Positions 1 through 9,200 of a stretch of 21,770 bases of DNA are shown piece by piece (the first letter of the stretch is position 1; each line of letters starts with the position of its first letter). The stretch covers positions 1 to 21,770 of the forward strand of contig JBDTNQ010000077.1 of NCBI GenBank assembly GCA_039933635.1. Reading direction: 5' to 3'. A model generated the notes under the pieces. It was not told the origin of the DNA. It did no database searches and saw nothing but the letters and a program-made list of their open reading frames with translations. This DNA comes from JBDTNQ01 sp039933635 (GTDB lineage: Bacteria > Acidobacteriota > Vicinamibacteria > Vicinamibacterales > SCN-69-37). The position numbers and the translations under genes were made by a program.

Positions 1-3000
1 CGTCTTCGGTTGACGTCGACTCGGGCGAGGGCTTCCGCCATCGCAGGCGCGCTGCTGCCAGTGACGCGCTCAGAGCCTCGGCCAGTTTCGAGACGTCGGG
101 CTGGTGCATCAGGCTGCCGTGGTTCCCCGGGACATCCACGACCTCGACTGTCCGCGCATACCTCGACCATCCCAGATCCCGCGAATGCGGCGAGCTGAGC
201 GGTTGCGCGTAGGCGCGGAAGAGTGTGACGACGCCGGCGTATGGACCGGCCTCATAAGCCAGGAACGCCCTCAAATTCACCTCTCCCGCCTGGCGGATGT
301 GCGCGGGCATCTTGATCAAGTCGTCAAACTCCCATTGCACATGCGTCTCACTGCGGGGCGACATCAGGAAGGCGATCTTCTTCTTCAGGATGCGCCACGC
401 GCGCTGCATACGATCGCGGTTACCGGTCCAACCCGTGACAGAGAAGTCCACGAGAAACCAGCGCGGCAGATTCCGCATCCAGTCCCAGGTGTACCGTCCG
501 CTGTGCGTGAACCCCTCCTGCGGCCACGTATCGATGACGCCGACGAAGGCGACATCGTGACCGCTGTCCGTCAACTGGCGCGCCATCTCGAAGGCCACAC
601 GCCCGCCGTGCGAATAGCCGGCAAGGAAGTAGGGCCCGTGGGGCTGATGGATGAGCAGTTCCGCCACGTAGAAGGCGGCCTGTTCCTTGATGGTCGTGAG
701 CAGCGCCCGGCTGCCGTCATGGCCAACGGACCGAAAGCCGTAGAACGGCTGGTCCGCCCCGAGACCGCGGGTCAACTCGAGATACGACAGCACTTCGCCG
801 CCCACCGCGTGCGCAACGTAGAGCGGCGGTCGTGTGCCCTTTGGTTGAATCGGCACGAGCGAGACGAAGGACGTCAGTTCGCGCTCACCGCGAAGCAGAC
901 CCGCCAGTTCGCCCATCGTGCGGGTTTCAAACAGCGTGGCCAACTTCAAACGCTTGCCGAACTGCTTCTCGATCCGATTCAGCAGTTTGACCGCGATCAG
1001 CGAGTGGCCTCCGAGTTCGAAAAAGTCGTCGTTCGGACTCACCGTGTCCACGCCGAGCAGATCCTGCCAAAGCGCGCTGAGATCGCGCTCGATGTCGCCG
1101 CTGGCAGTGGCACTCCGAGCCCGGCGGCGCGGCGGCCGTGCCGCGTCCCCGGAGATCGCGTCCACCTTATTGCGCCACGCGCCCAGATCCCCTGGAGACA
1201 CCACCACACGAGCGAGGCGTGGCCCCGCCAGAATGCGATCGAGTGCGTCCAGACCCTCGGCGACGTGCATGCCGTCGGCCAGCATCTCGCTCGCGAGACG
1301 GCCGGCCGCCGTGGTGGCTACGGGCTTGGCCGTCGTATCGGCCGTCACGGCCGAGGCGCTGGAGAGCACCATCCGTGATTCGACGCGACTCATACAGAAA
1401 TCGCTCACGTCCACGAGCACCCGGCCGGTCTCGTCGGCGATCGTGACGTCGAACACGGCAACGTCATGGCTTGTTGGCGTGCCGAGCCTCACATGGGCGA
1501 CCATTCGCGGCGTCAAGCCGGCGAACATGCGCACGCGGCCGTAAGAGAACGGCACGTAGAAGTCCTGCGCCTGATCGAATCCCGGAATGATCGCCTGGGC
1601 GCCGCCGGTGGCCATGTCGAGCAGGGCCGGGTGCAGCAGGAACTGGCGCGTGTCGTCCACGAACTCGGGCGGAAGGGCCAGTTCGACGACGGCCTCGCGT
1701 GTGCCGATGTTGACCCGTTGAAGGTTGGCCCAACGCGGACCGAAGTCCATGAAGGGCTGATCGAGTTGGCCGCGTGACGTGCGCCGTTCAACAGGGCATC
1801 GAGCCCTGATCGCCGCGACGTCCATCGAGCCGTCGGCGGACGACCTCGACGACCTCAGCTGCGCCGTCGCGTACACGGCGTCGCCCGAATGCCACGTGCA
1901 CGCAAAGCCCGAGTCGGCCTTGCGCAGAGACATCTCAATCGTCTTCGTGCCGCTTGCGGGTACCACGACCGGCGCCTGGAACAAGACATCCGCGATCTCG
2001 ATCGTGCCCGTCGCGCCCGTCTCGGCCATTGCCGCGCGCGCCAGTTCCAGGAAGCCGGTCCCGGGCAGCACCGCATCGGCGCCGCGGACGACGTGCTCGG
2101 CGATCATCCACTGACGGTCACGTCCGAGGATCACCGTGATGTCGAGGTCCCCCGACGGCCTGCTCCGGACACGGTCCAGCCACGGATGCGTCGCCGGGCG
2201 TCCGGCCGACGTGTCGCGTCCCTGTGCCGCCACGACCGCCAGGCCAACGTCGCGCCACGGGCCCCACCCAATCGAGACGATGCGGCCCTTTTCGGTCGCG
2301 TCCTTCGAGGCGACGGCGTCGAGATAGGCATTGGCCGCGGTGTAGTCAGCCTGGCCCTGCAAACCCAGCACGGAGCTGATCGACGAGAACAGGATCAGGA
2401 AGTCCAGATCGTCGCCCCCGAAGACCTGCGTCAGCACGTCGGTGCCCATCACTTTGGGTCGCAGCACGCTGAGCGCGGACTCCCGCGTCTTCAACGGCAT
2501 CAAGCCGTCATCGAGCGTACCGGCGGTGTGAAGGATGCCGTGGACCGAGCCGAAGGTATCGATGGCCTGGCGGCGCGCGGCGTCCATCTGCGAACGGTCG
2601 GCGACGTCGGCCGTGACGTACAGCACATGACCGCCGGCTGCTTCGCAGTCGAGAAACCGGCGTAGCCGCTGTGACGTGGAATCCCGCGAGTCGTGCGTCT
2701 CAAGCCAGCGATCCCATTCCGATCGTGGTGGCATGACGGATCGCCCGACCAGCACCAGCTTCGCGTGGCGGGCTGAGGCGAGGTGGGCCGCGAGCTCCAG
2801 ACCGAGACCGCCAGCGCCACCCGTGATCAGGTACACGCCGCCTTCGCGCAACCGGGTGGTCGTCCGGGCCAGCGATCGCGGTGTGAAGGTTTCGACCCAG
2901 CGCGTGGCGTGCCGATGGGCGACGACGGGCTCGGCGGATGACGCGCCGAGTTCTTCGGCCAACAGCGAGACCGCCACGTCACGTTGCGACTCGGATGCGT

Positions 3001-6000
3001 CGGCGAGCAGGTCAACAATCCGCGTGCGAACCTGCGGCATCTCGCGAGGCATGACTCGACTGGGTCCGCGCACCGTTGCCGCGGCCGGCGAGATCGTCGC
3101 TTCGCCGGCGACCTGTGCCACGCCGCTCGTGACGAACGTGACGCTGATGGGCTGTTCCAGTTCCTGTCTGGCGATTGCCTGGGCCAGGGCCAGCGGTCCG
3201 AAGAAATGACGCTCGAGTTGCGACTCCAGCGACCCGGCGTCGCGACGAGGCGCTCGCGTCCAGGCATACACGATGTGACTGACCGCGGCGGCGCGCTCGC
3301 CGAGCGCCGAGAACACCGCCGTGTAGTCGTCAACGGCGCCAGGCCGGCCCTGGAATCGATCGCCGGCGATCTGCCGGAACTGATCGCCAGAATCGACGAT
3401 GTGCGTGACGCTGTCGGATCGGCGCGGAAGCTTCGATACGGCCGCGATTGCCAGGCCGTCGGCGTCGGCAAAAACGATGACGTCGCCGGCAAGATCGGCG
3501 TCCGTGGCGGCCGGCACCGGCGCCATCTTCCATCCGGGCTCGTACAGCCAGTCGCTAACGTCGGTCCGCCGGAGAGTCGACGTTGCGACGGGTGAAGCGG
3601 TTGACACGGGCTGGCTGCCCGCGCCGGGTGCGTCCACCCAATACCGCTGCCGATCGAACGAGTAGGTCGGCAGGGCCACCCGACGGCGATCGGCGACGTC
3701 GTCGATGACGGACCAATCCACATCGACGCCGAGCGACCACAGGCGGCCGACGGCGTTCAACATCGTGCGGCCGTCGCTCATGGTTTCGCTGGGATGGCGA
3801 AGGGACGTCACGACGCCCAGCGGCTTCGTGGCGTGCTGACGCGCCAGCGATGTGAGTGCGCGGCCTGGACCGACCTCGAGCAGAATCCGATCCGGCGTCG
3901 CCAGAATCGTGGTCAGGCCGTCGGCGAAGCGGACCGTGTGTCGGAGATGGCGAACCCAGTAGGATGCGTCTGTGGCTTCGGCCGCCGTGATCCAGTTGCC
4001 GGTGAGGTTCGAGACGAAGGGGATGGCTGGCGCCGACAGGCGTACGGACGCGACCGTTCGGTGGAAATCGTCCAGGAACGGTTCGAGCATGGGTGAGTGC
4101 GCCGCCACGGCAATGTGCACGGCCTGGGTCTCGACGCCGCGCGCCTTCAGCGCGTTGTCGAGTGCGTCGATTTCCTCGACCGGCCCGGACAGCACGCAAC
4201 TGGATGCGGCGTTCACGGCTGCAATCGACAGACGGCCGGACAGTAACGGCGCCACGTCGGCCTCGGGCAGCAGCACGCTCAACATCGCCCCGGCCGGCAG
4301 GCGACCGAAGATGTCGCCTCGAGCCTTGACGATGGCGAGCGCGTCCTCGAGGGAGAAGACGCCGCTGACACAGGCGGCGACGTACTCCCCCAACGAGTGG
4401 CCAGACATCGCAGCCGGTGCGACGCCCCACGACATCCAGAGCCGGCACAGCGCGTATTCGATCGTGAAGATCGAGAGAATGGACTGCGTCGATCGCGCGA
4501 GCGTTCGCGCGGCTTCGTCGCGATCGGACTCCGCCGGGAACAGTGCGGGCCGGAGGTCGATGCCGTGCGCCGCCCGCAGGATGTTCAGGCACTGGTCGAC
4601 GTGGTCCTTGAAGACCGGTTCCTGCTCGTACAGTCCGCGACCCATGTCCGGATACTGCACACCGCCGCCGGCGAACAGGAACACCACTGATGGTCGTGAC
4701 GCGCCGACAGCCTTGGGTTGAGTCGGGACCTCCTGCTTCAGCGCCTGGATGGCTTCGTCGGCGGCCTGCACGACAGCGCTCCAGCGATACGGCATCGCCT
4801 TGCGACCGACATGAAGGGTGTACGCCACATTGGCCACGTGTGGTGCGTCCGGCCGTACGAGCGCGGACGCCAGATTGACCCGCATGCGCTCGAGCGCGGC
4901 CGGCGTTTTCGCCGAGAGCAGGAGCAGCTGTTCTGGCCGGCGTGCGCGGGTGGACGACGGCCGGTTGGGCGCCTCTTCGAGGATGACGTGGCAGTTCGTG
5001 CCGCCGGCGCCAAGCGCCGTGACGGCTGCGCGCCGAGGGCCGCCGGCGTTCGTCCACTCGCGCAGCGTGTCGTTGACGACGAACGGGCTGGAGGCGAAGT
5101 CCACGCGTGGATTGGGCGAGTCGTAGTTCAGGCTTGGTGGCAGCAACTGATGCTGCAAGCTCAGCACGGTCTTGATCAAGCCGAGCGCGCCCGCCGCCTC
5201 ACCAAGGTGACCGATGTTGGACTTGAGCGATCCGATGCGGCAGAAGCCGGTCTTCTGTGTGTGCCGCCGATACGCTTCGGTGAGCGCCGTGATCTCGATC
5301 GGGTCACCCACGATCGTGCCGGTGCCGTGTGCTTCGACGTATGAAATGGAATCTGGCTCCACGCCGCTCACGGCGAGGGCTTCGGTGATCACCCGCGATT
5401 GTCCTTCCACGCTGGGTGCGAGGAAGCCGACCTTCATCGATCCGTCGTTGTTCGCGGCGGAGCCCTTGAGCACCGCAAGGATCTGGTCGCCGTCCGCGAG
5501 CGCATCGGCCAGGCGACGCAGCACGACAACGCCCGCGCCGCTGCCGAAGAGCGTGCCTGTGGCGTTGGCGTCGAACGGACGGCAGTGGCCGTCGCGCGCG
5601 AGGATCTCGCCGGTCTGATACAGGTAGCCGCGATCCTGCGGGAAGGCGATGACCGATCCTCCCGCCAGCGCCATGTCGCACTCGCCCCCGAGCAGACTCT
5701 GCGTCGCCAGGTGGATGGCGACGAGCGCGGACGAGCACGCGCACTGCACGTTGAAGCTCGGTCCCTTGAGATCGAGCCGGTAGGACAGGCTGGTCGCCAG
5801 GAAACTCATGTCGTTTCCGGTGTGGCGGATGAGCCACTCGCCGACCGTCCGCATCAGACGCGGATTGGTGACGAGGTGCTGCATCATGTAGCTGTTCATG
5901 CCGCAGGTCGCGAACACCCCCACCTGACCGGCAAACCGCGACGGGTCGTACCCGGCGTGCTCCAGGGCCTCCCATCCGACTTCGAGAAAGATGCGATGCT

Positions 6001-6286
6001 GCGGATCGGTGATCGCCGCGTCCTGCGGCGACAGGCCGAAGAACTCGGCGTCGAATTGATCGATGTTTTCGAGATAGGGCCGCGCGGGAACGTAGTCGGG
6101 ATCGGCGATGAGCTCCGGCGACTCGCCAGCCTTGACGAGTTCATCCGTCGTGAAGTGACGTACCGACTCGACGCCCTGCCGGAGATTGCTCCAGAACGCG
6201 TCGAGCGTCGGCGAACCCGGCGCGCGGACGGCCATGCCCACCACCGCGATTTCCGAACCGGTCAATGCCGGCGCGTCGTCGCTCAT
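1..6286 (-). CDS. Type I polyketide synthase module, KS-AT-KR-DH-ACP-TE (3' end beyond window)
   Basis: Single-module PKS that should extend an acyl chain from the upstream NRPS and release it. I read the frame codon by codon from the ATG at 6286 to the window edge and found no stop, giving at least 2095 residues. KS (~10-435) has Cys184, His320 and His360. AT (~534-850) has GHSLGEY with Ser631 and His730; it looks malonyl-type, although the usual HAFH signature reads VAAH. KR (~912-1350) has TGGAGGLG at 1155-1162, an LDD motif at 1258-1260 (B-type stereochemistry predicted) and Tyr1315/Asn1319. DH (~1375-1650) has His1398 and Asp1557. ACP has Ser1762 in LGGHSL. TE (~1815-2090) has GYSHGG with Ser1892, Asp1919 and His2056. 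There is no ER or methyltransferase. KR lies before DH, which is unusual. The start overlaps the NRPS stop as ATGA, with GGAAGG just upstream. The thioesterase catalytic His lies about 120 bp from the edge, so little of the gene should be missing. Confidence 0.95.
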   Translation of the reverse strand, partial: MSDDAPALTGSEIAVVGMAVRAPGSPTLDAFWSNLRQGVESVRHFTTDELVKAGESPELIADPDYVPARPYLENIDQFDAEFFGLSPQDAAITDPQHRIFLEVGWEALEHAGYDPSRFAGQVGVFATCGMNSYMMQHLVTNPRLMRTVGEWLIRHTGNDMSFLATSLSYRLDLKGPSFNVQCACSSALVAIHLATQSLLGGECDMALAGGSVIAFPQDRGYLYQTGEILARDGHCRPFDANATGTLFGSGAGVVVLRRLADALADGDQILAVLKGSAANNDGSMKVGFLAPSVEGQSRVITEALAVSGVEPDSISYVEAHGTGTIVGDPIEITALTEAYRRHTQKTGFCRIGSLKSNIGHLGEAAGALGLIKTVLSLQHQLLPPSLNYDSPNPRVDFASSPFVVNDTLREWTNAGGPRRAAVTALGAGGTNCHVILEEAPNRPSSTRARRPEQLLLLSAKTPAALERMRVNLASALVRPDAPHVANVAYTLHVGRKAMPYRWSAVVQAADEAIQALKQEVPTQPKAVGASRPSVVFLFAGGGVQYPDMGRGLYEQEPVFKDHVDQCLNILRAAHGIDLRPALFPAESDRDEAARTLARSTQSILSIFTIEYALCRLWMSWGVAPAAMSGHSLGEYVAACVSGVFSLEDALAIVKARGDIFGRLPAGAMLSVLLPEADVAPLLSGRLSIAAVNAASSCVLSGPVEEIDALDNALKARGVETQAVHIAVAAHSPMLEPFLDDFHRTVASVRLSAPAIPFVSNLTGNWITAAEATDASYWVRHLRHTVRFADGLTTILATPDRILLEVGPGRALTSLARQHATKPLGVVTSLRHPSETMSDGRTMLNAVGRLWSLGVDVDWSVIDDVADRRRVALPTYSFDRQRYWVDAPGAGSQPVSTASPVATSTLRRTDVSDWLYEPGWKMAPVPAATDADLAGDVIVFADADGLAIAAVSKLPRRSDSVTHIVDSGDQFRQIAGDRFQGRPGAVDDYTAVFSALGERAAAVSHIVYAWTRAPRRDAGSLESQLERHFFGPLALAQAIARQELEQPISVTFVTSGVAQVAGEATISPAAATVRGPSRVMPREMPQVRTRIVDLLADASESQRDVAVSLLAEELGASSAEPVVAHRHATRWVETFTPRSLARTTTRLREGGVYLITGGAGGLGLELAAHLASARHAKLVLVGRSVMPPRSEWDRWLETHDSRDSTSQRLRRFLDCEAAGGHVLYVTADVADRSQMDAARRQAIDTFGSVHGILHTAGTLDDGLMPLKTRESALSVLRPKVMGTDVLTQVFGGDDLDFLILFSSISSVLGLQGQADYTAANAYLDAVASKDATEKGRIVSIGWGPWRDVGLAVVAAQGRDTSAGRPATHPWLDRVRSRPSGDLDITVILGRDRQWMIAEHVVRGADAVLPGTGFLELARAAMAETGATGTIEIADVLFQAPVVVPASGTKTIEMSLRKADSGFACTWHSGDAVYATAQLRSSRSSADGSMDVAAIRARCPVERRTSRGQLDQPFMDFGPRWANLQRVNIGTREAVVELALPPEFVDDTRQFLLHPALLDMATGGAQAIIPGFDQAQDFYVPFSYGRVRMFAGLTPRMVAHVRLGTPTSHDVAVFDVTIADETGRVLVDVSDFCMSRVESRMVLSSASAVTADTTAKPVATTAAGRLASEMLADGMHVAEGLDALDRILAGPRLARVVVSPGDLGAWRNKVDAISGDAARPPRRRARSATASGDIERDLSALWQDLLGVDTVSPNDDFFELGGHSLIAVKLLNRIEKQFGKRLKLATLFETRTMGELAGLLRGERELTSFVSLVPIQPKGTRPPLYVAHAVGGEVLSYLELTRGLGADQPFYGFRSVGHDGSRALLTTIKEQAAFYVAELLIHQPHGPYFLAGYSHGGRVAFEMARQLTDSGHDVAFVGVIDTWPQEGFTHSGRYTWDWMRNLPRWFLVDFSVTGWTGNRDRMQRAWRILKKKIAFLMSPRSETHVQWEFDDLIKMPAHIRQAGEVNLRAFLAYEAGPYAGVVTLFRAYAQPLSSPHSRDLGWSRYARTVEVVDVPGNHGSLMHQPDVSKLAEALSASLAAARLRWRKPSPESTSTED

Positions 6287-9200
6287 CGGCCTTCCACGGG
6301 CGTCACCGGGCGACCGGCCTGGCGAGCCTGCCGTCGCTTGCTGAGCGCGTCCACCCGCGAATGCGCGCGCGCCTCACTGGCGGCCAACACCGCGGAGTCC
6401 GCGGGTTCGCCGGTCTGATTCAGGTGCGCGGCCAGCGTCTGCACGGTCGGAAAGCGGAACAGATCCACGAGTGAGAGCGGCCGCCCAAGTTTTTGCCGCA
6501 GTGCCGAATGCGCCTGGACCATCAGCAGGGAGTTGGCGCCGATGTCGAAGAAATTGTCGTGCGTGCTGACGCGTTCGAGGGCTAGCAGGTCCTGCCAGGT
6601 CTCGGCGATCAACCGCTCGACGTCGTCGGCCGGTGCGACGTACTGCGCCGCGACTTCCTGGCGCTGGCGATCGGGCTCCGGGAGTGCCTTGCGATCGACC
6701 TTGCCGTTGGGCGTCAGTGGCAGCGCGTCGAGCACGACGAACGCGCCAGGCAGCATGTACGGCGGCAGCTCCGCGCGCAGGTGTTCTTTGAGTGCCTGGA
6801 CCAGATGTCCGGTGTCGCCACGGCCCTGATGGACGTACTCGTGCCAGGGCCGAACGGTGGAAGGCATCGGATCGGCATCGACGCTGCGCCGCGCGTCCTT
6901 CGCGCGAACGATCACGTCGTAGCGATCCGGCGCGCCGTCGGGCGTGAACGAAAGCTCCACATCCCATCCCGCGGCGGCGCCAATGGCATCCTCCGGTTCG
7001 ACGCCGCTCCGTCCACGATCGAGAACCTGCCGCAGGTCGCCAACTGTGTCCGGGCACGTCTCACTGGCCAGCAGGCGCGCGGCCTCGATCTCCCGCACGA
7101 TGCGAGGGTTGACGAGTCCTCGGACGCGGATCCCGGTACCCTCTGGCACGACCTGGCGGATCGCGTCGAGCGTCGCACTCGCGCCGGACCGTTCGGCGTC
7201 AGGCTTCGGCGCTCCGCCGCCGCCCACTCGAAGGACGACGTCGCAGCGGAAGCGCACGAGCTCGTTGTCGCCCCGGCCCCGCTTCAACTGTGTGGTCACA
7301 TGGGTGATCGAGGGCACCTTCGAGCGCAGCGCGTCGAAGAACGCCGGGGCAATCACCAGCTCGGCGTCATGGTTGATGCGATCGCGAACGCGATGCCGCA
7401 ACTCGCGCGCCGGCATGTCCGCCGGCGCCTGTGTCAACGCAACCGCCATATGGAACGCTTCGAGCAGCGGCAGGCTGCGGATGTCGCCCAGGAAGATCGC
7501 GCCGCCGGGCTTGACGCGGGAGACGGCCTGCTCGATGACGCGGATCAGGTACTCGATGTCCGGAAAATATTGCGCGACCGAGTTGATGACGACCACGTCC
7601 ACCGGGAGGAGGTCGGGCTGACGAGTCAGCCTGTCCGCCGTCCCCTCGCGCACGTCGACGTTAGTGAGGCCACGTGCGGCCGTATCGTGACGCAGCCGCG
7701 CAATGGCGGCCGCCGAGAAGTCGATGCCCGTGTAGTGATCCACTCGAGGCGCCACGCGATACAGCAACAGACCGGTGCCGCAGCCGATTTCCAGCACCCG
7801 TGATGGCTTCAGCGCCAGGATGCGATCCACCGTGTGGTCGACCCATTCGCGCATGTCCGATTCGGCAATCAGCTCGCCGGTGAAGCTGCTGCGCCAGCCG
7901 GAGATGTCGAACGTCGGATCCACGACGGGCTGTTGCTCCGCCAGATGCCGATACGTGTCGTCCCACACGCTCTGCCACGTCGTGGCGGCGGACGTCGGCG
8001 CGTCCGGTTTCGCCACGACGTAGGCGACGAGCCGCGGTTCGCCGCCACCGTCGATCCTGACGTCCACGACGGACTGCGCGACGGCCGCGTGCGAACCCAG
8101 CCGCGCCTCGATCTCGCCAAGCTCGATGCGATGCCCGTGGAGCTTCACCTGATGATCCAGCCGTCCCAGGAACTCGATTCGTCCATCGTCGCGGTAACGC
8201 GCCAGGTCGCCGGTGCGATAGACGACGTCAGGCGTCGCCACGCACGGGTTCTGGATGAAGCGCTCGGCCGTGAGGTCGGGACGATTCCAGTAGCCCCTCG
8301 TGACACCGTCACCGCCGATGAGCAACTCGCCGGCGGCGCCGATCGGCGTCGGTTGCCCGTGGCGATCGACGATGTAGAGCTGCGTATTGGCGATCGGACG
8401 ACCGATCGTGACGTCGGCGGCGTCCGTGATGCGCGCAACCGATGACCAGACCGTCGTTTCCGTCGGACCATACATGTTCAGCAGGTCGCCCTTGACCGAC
8501 TGCAGCAGCGCGCCTGCGAGCGCGGGAGGCAGCGGCTCGCCGCCGACCAGCAGCTTGTGCAGACGGCCGAGGCCGTCCGGACCGCGCGGGTCGGCGAGGA
8601 TCGTCCGCATCAGCGACGGGGTGCCCTGTAGATGCGTGATCGCGTGTCGCTCGATCTGCGCAGGAATGGAGTCGTCGACTGGCGCCGTGGTGACGGCCTG
8701 GCTCCGCTCGCGCAGCTCGTTCAAATGCGGCAGGTTGGCGAGCACCGTGTCGGTGGCGATACCGAAGTCGAGGAGGCACGCAATCTCGTCCACGCCAATG
8801 GCCTTGAGCCGGTTGACCATCGGCAGACACGATTCCGGCGTGCCGAAGAGGCCGCTCGTCTGGAAGTAACGCTCGAACGCGTGTTCCATCATGGCGTCGA
8901 CTTCGGCGTCCGTCAGATCGCTGTTGTCGATCGGGCCCTTCTGCTTCCCCGGTGTCGCGAAGGCAGGGAACTCCCACCGCGCCTGCTTCACGAGCTCGGT
9001 GGAGGTCTTGAGGTACTCGATCAGCGGTTTACGCACGGTCTCGCGCACCGTGTCGAGATCCGGACCCACGAAGGTGTGCAGCATCAGCGCGACGCGTCCC
9101 TCGCCCGGATGCCCGGCCGCCTTCCAGGCCTCGCGGTACAGCTGAAGCTTCTTCGCGACCTCTTCGACCTTCTGCCCGAGAAGGTTGGTCAGCAGGCGCG

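Noticed and set aside
104..1378. 424-codon open frame on the plus strand
   Set aside because: Codon-aligned antisense of the PKS ACP-TE region, whose catalytic residues are all in place on the minus strand.
1730..1800. Possible frameshift or stop in the PKS DH region
   Set aside because: Codon-by-codon reading shows the frame continues without a stop through the DH Asp1557, ACP and TE motifs to the window edge.
3555..5057. 500-codon minus-strand open frame inside the PKS
   Set aside because: It is in a different frame from the KS-AT reading; its translation is Arg-rich with no family motif, whereas the 6286 frame gives intact AT motifs through the same bases.
5399..6418. 339-codon open frame on the plus strand
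   Set aside because: Antisense shadow of the KS domain and NRPS end; no domain signature and low-complexity composition.
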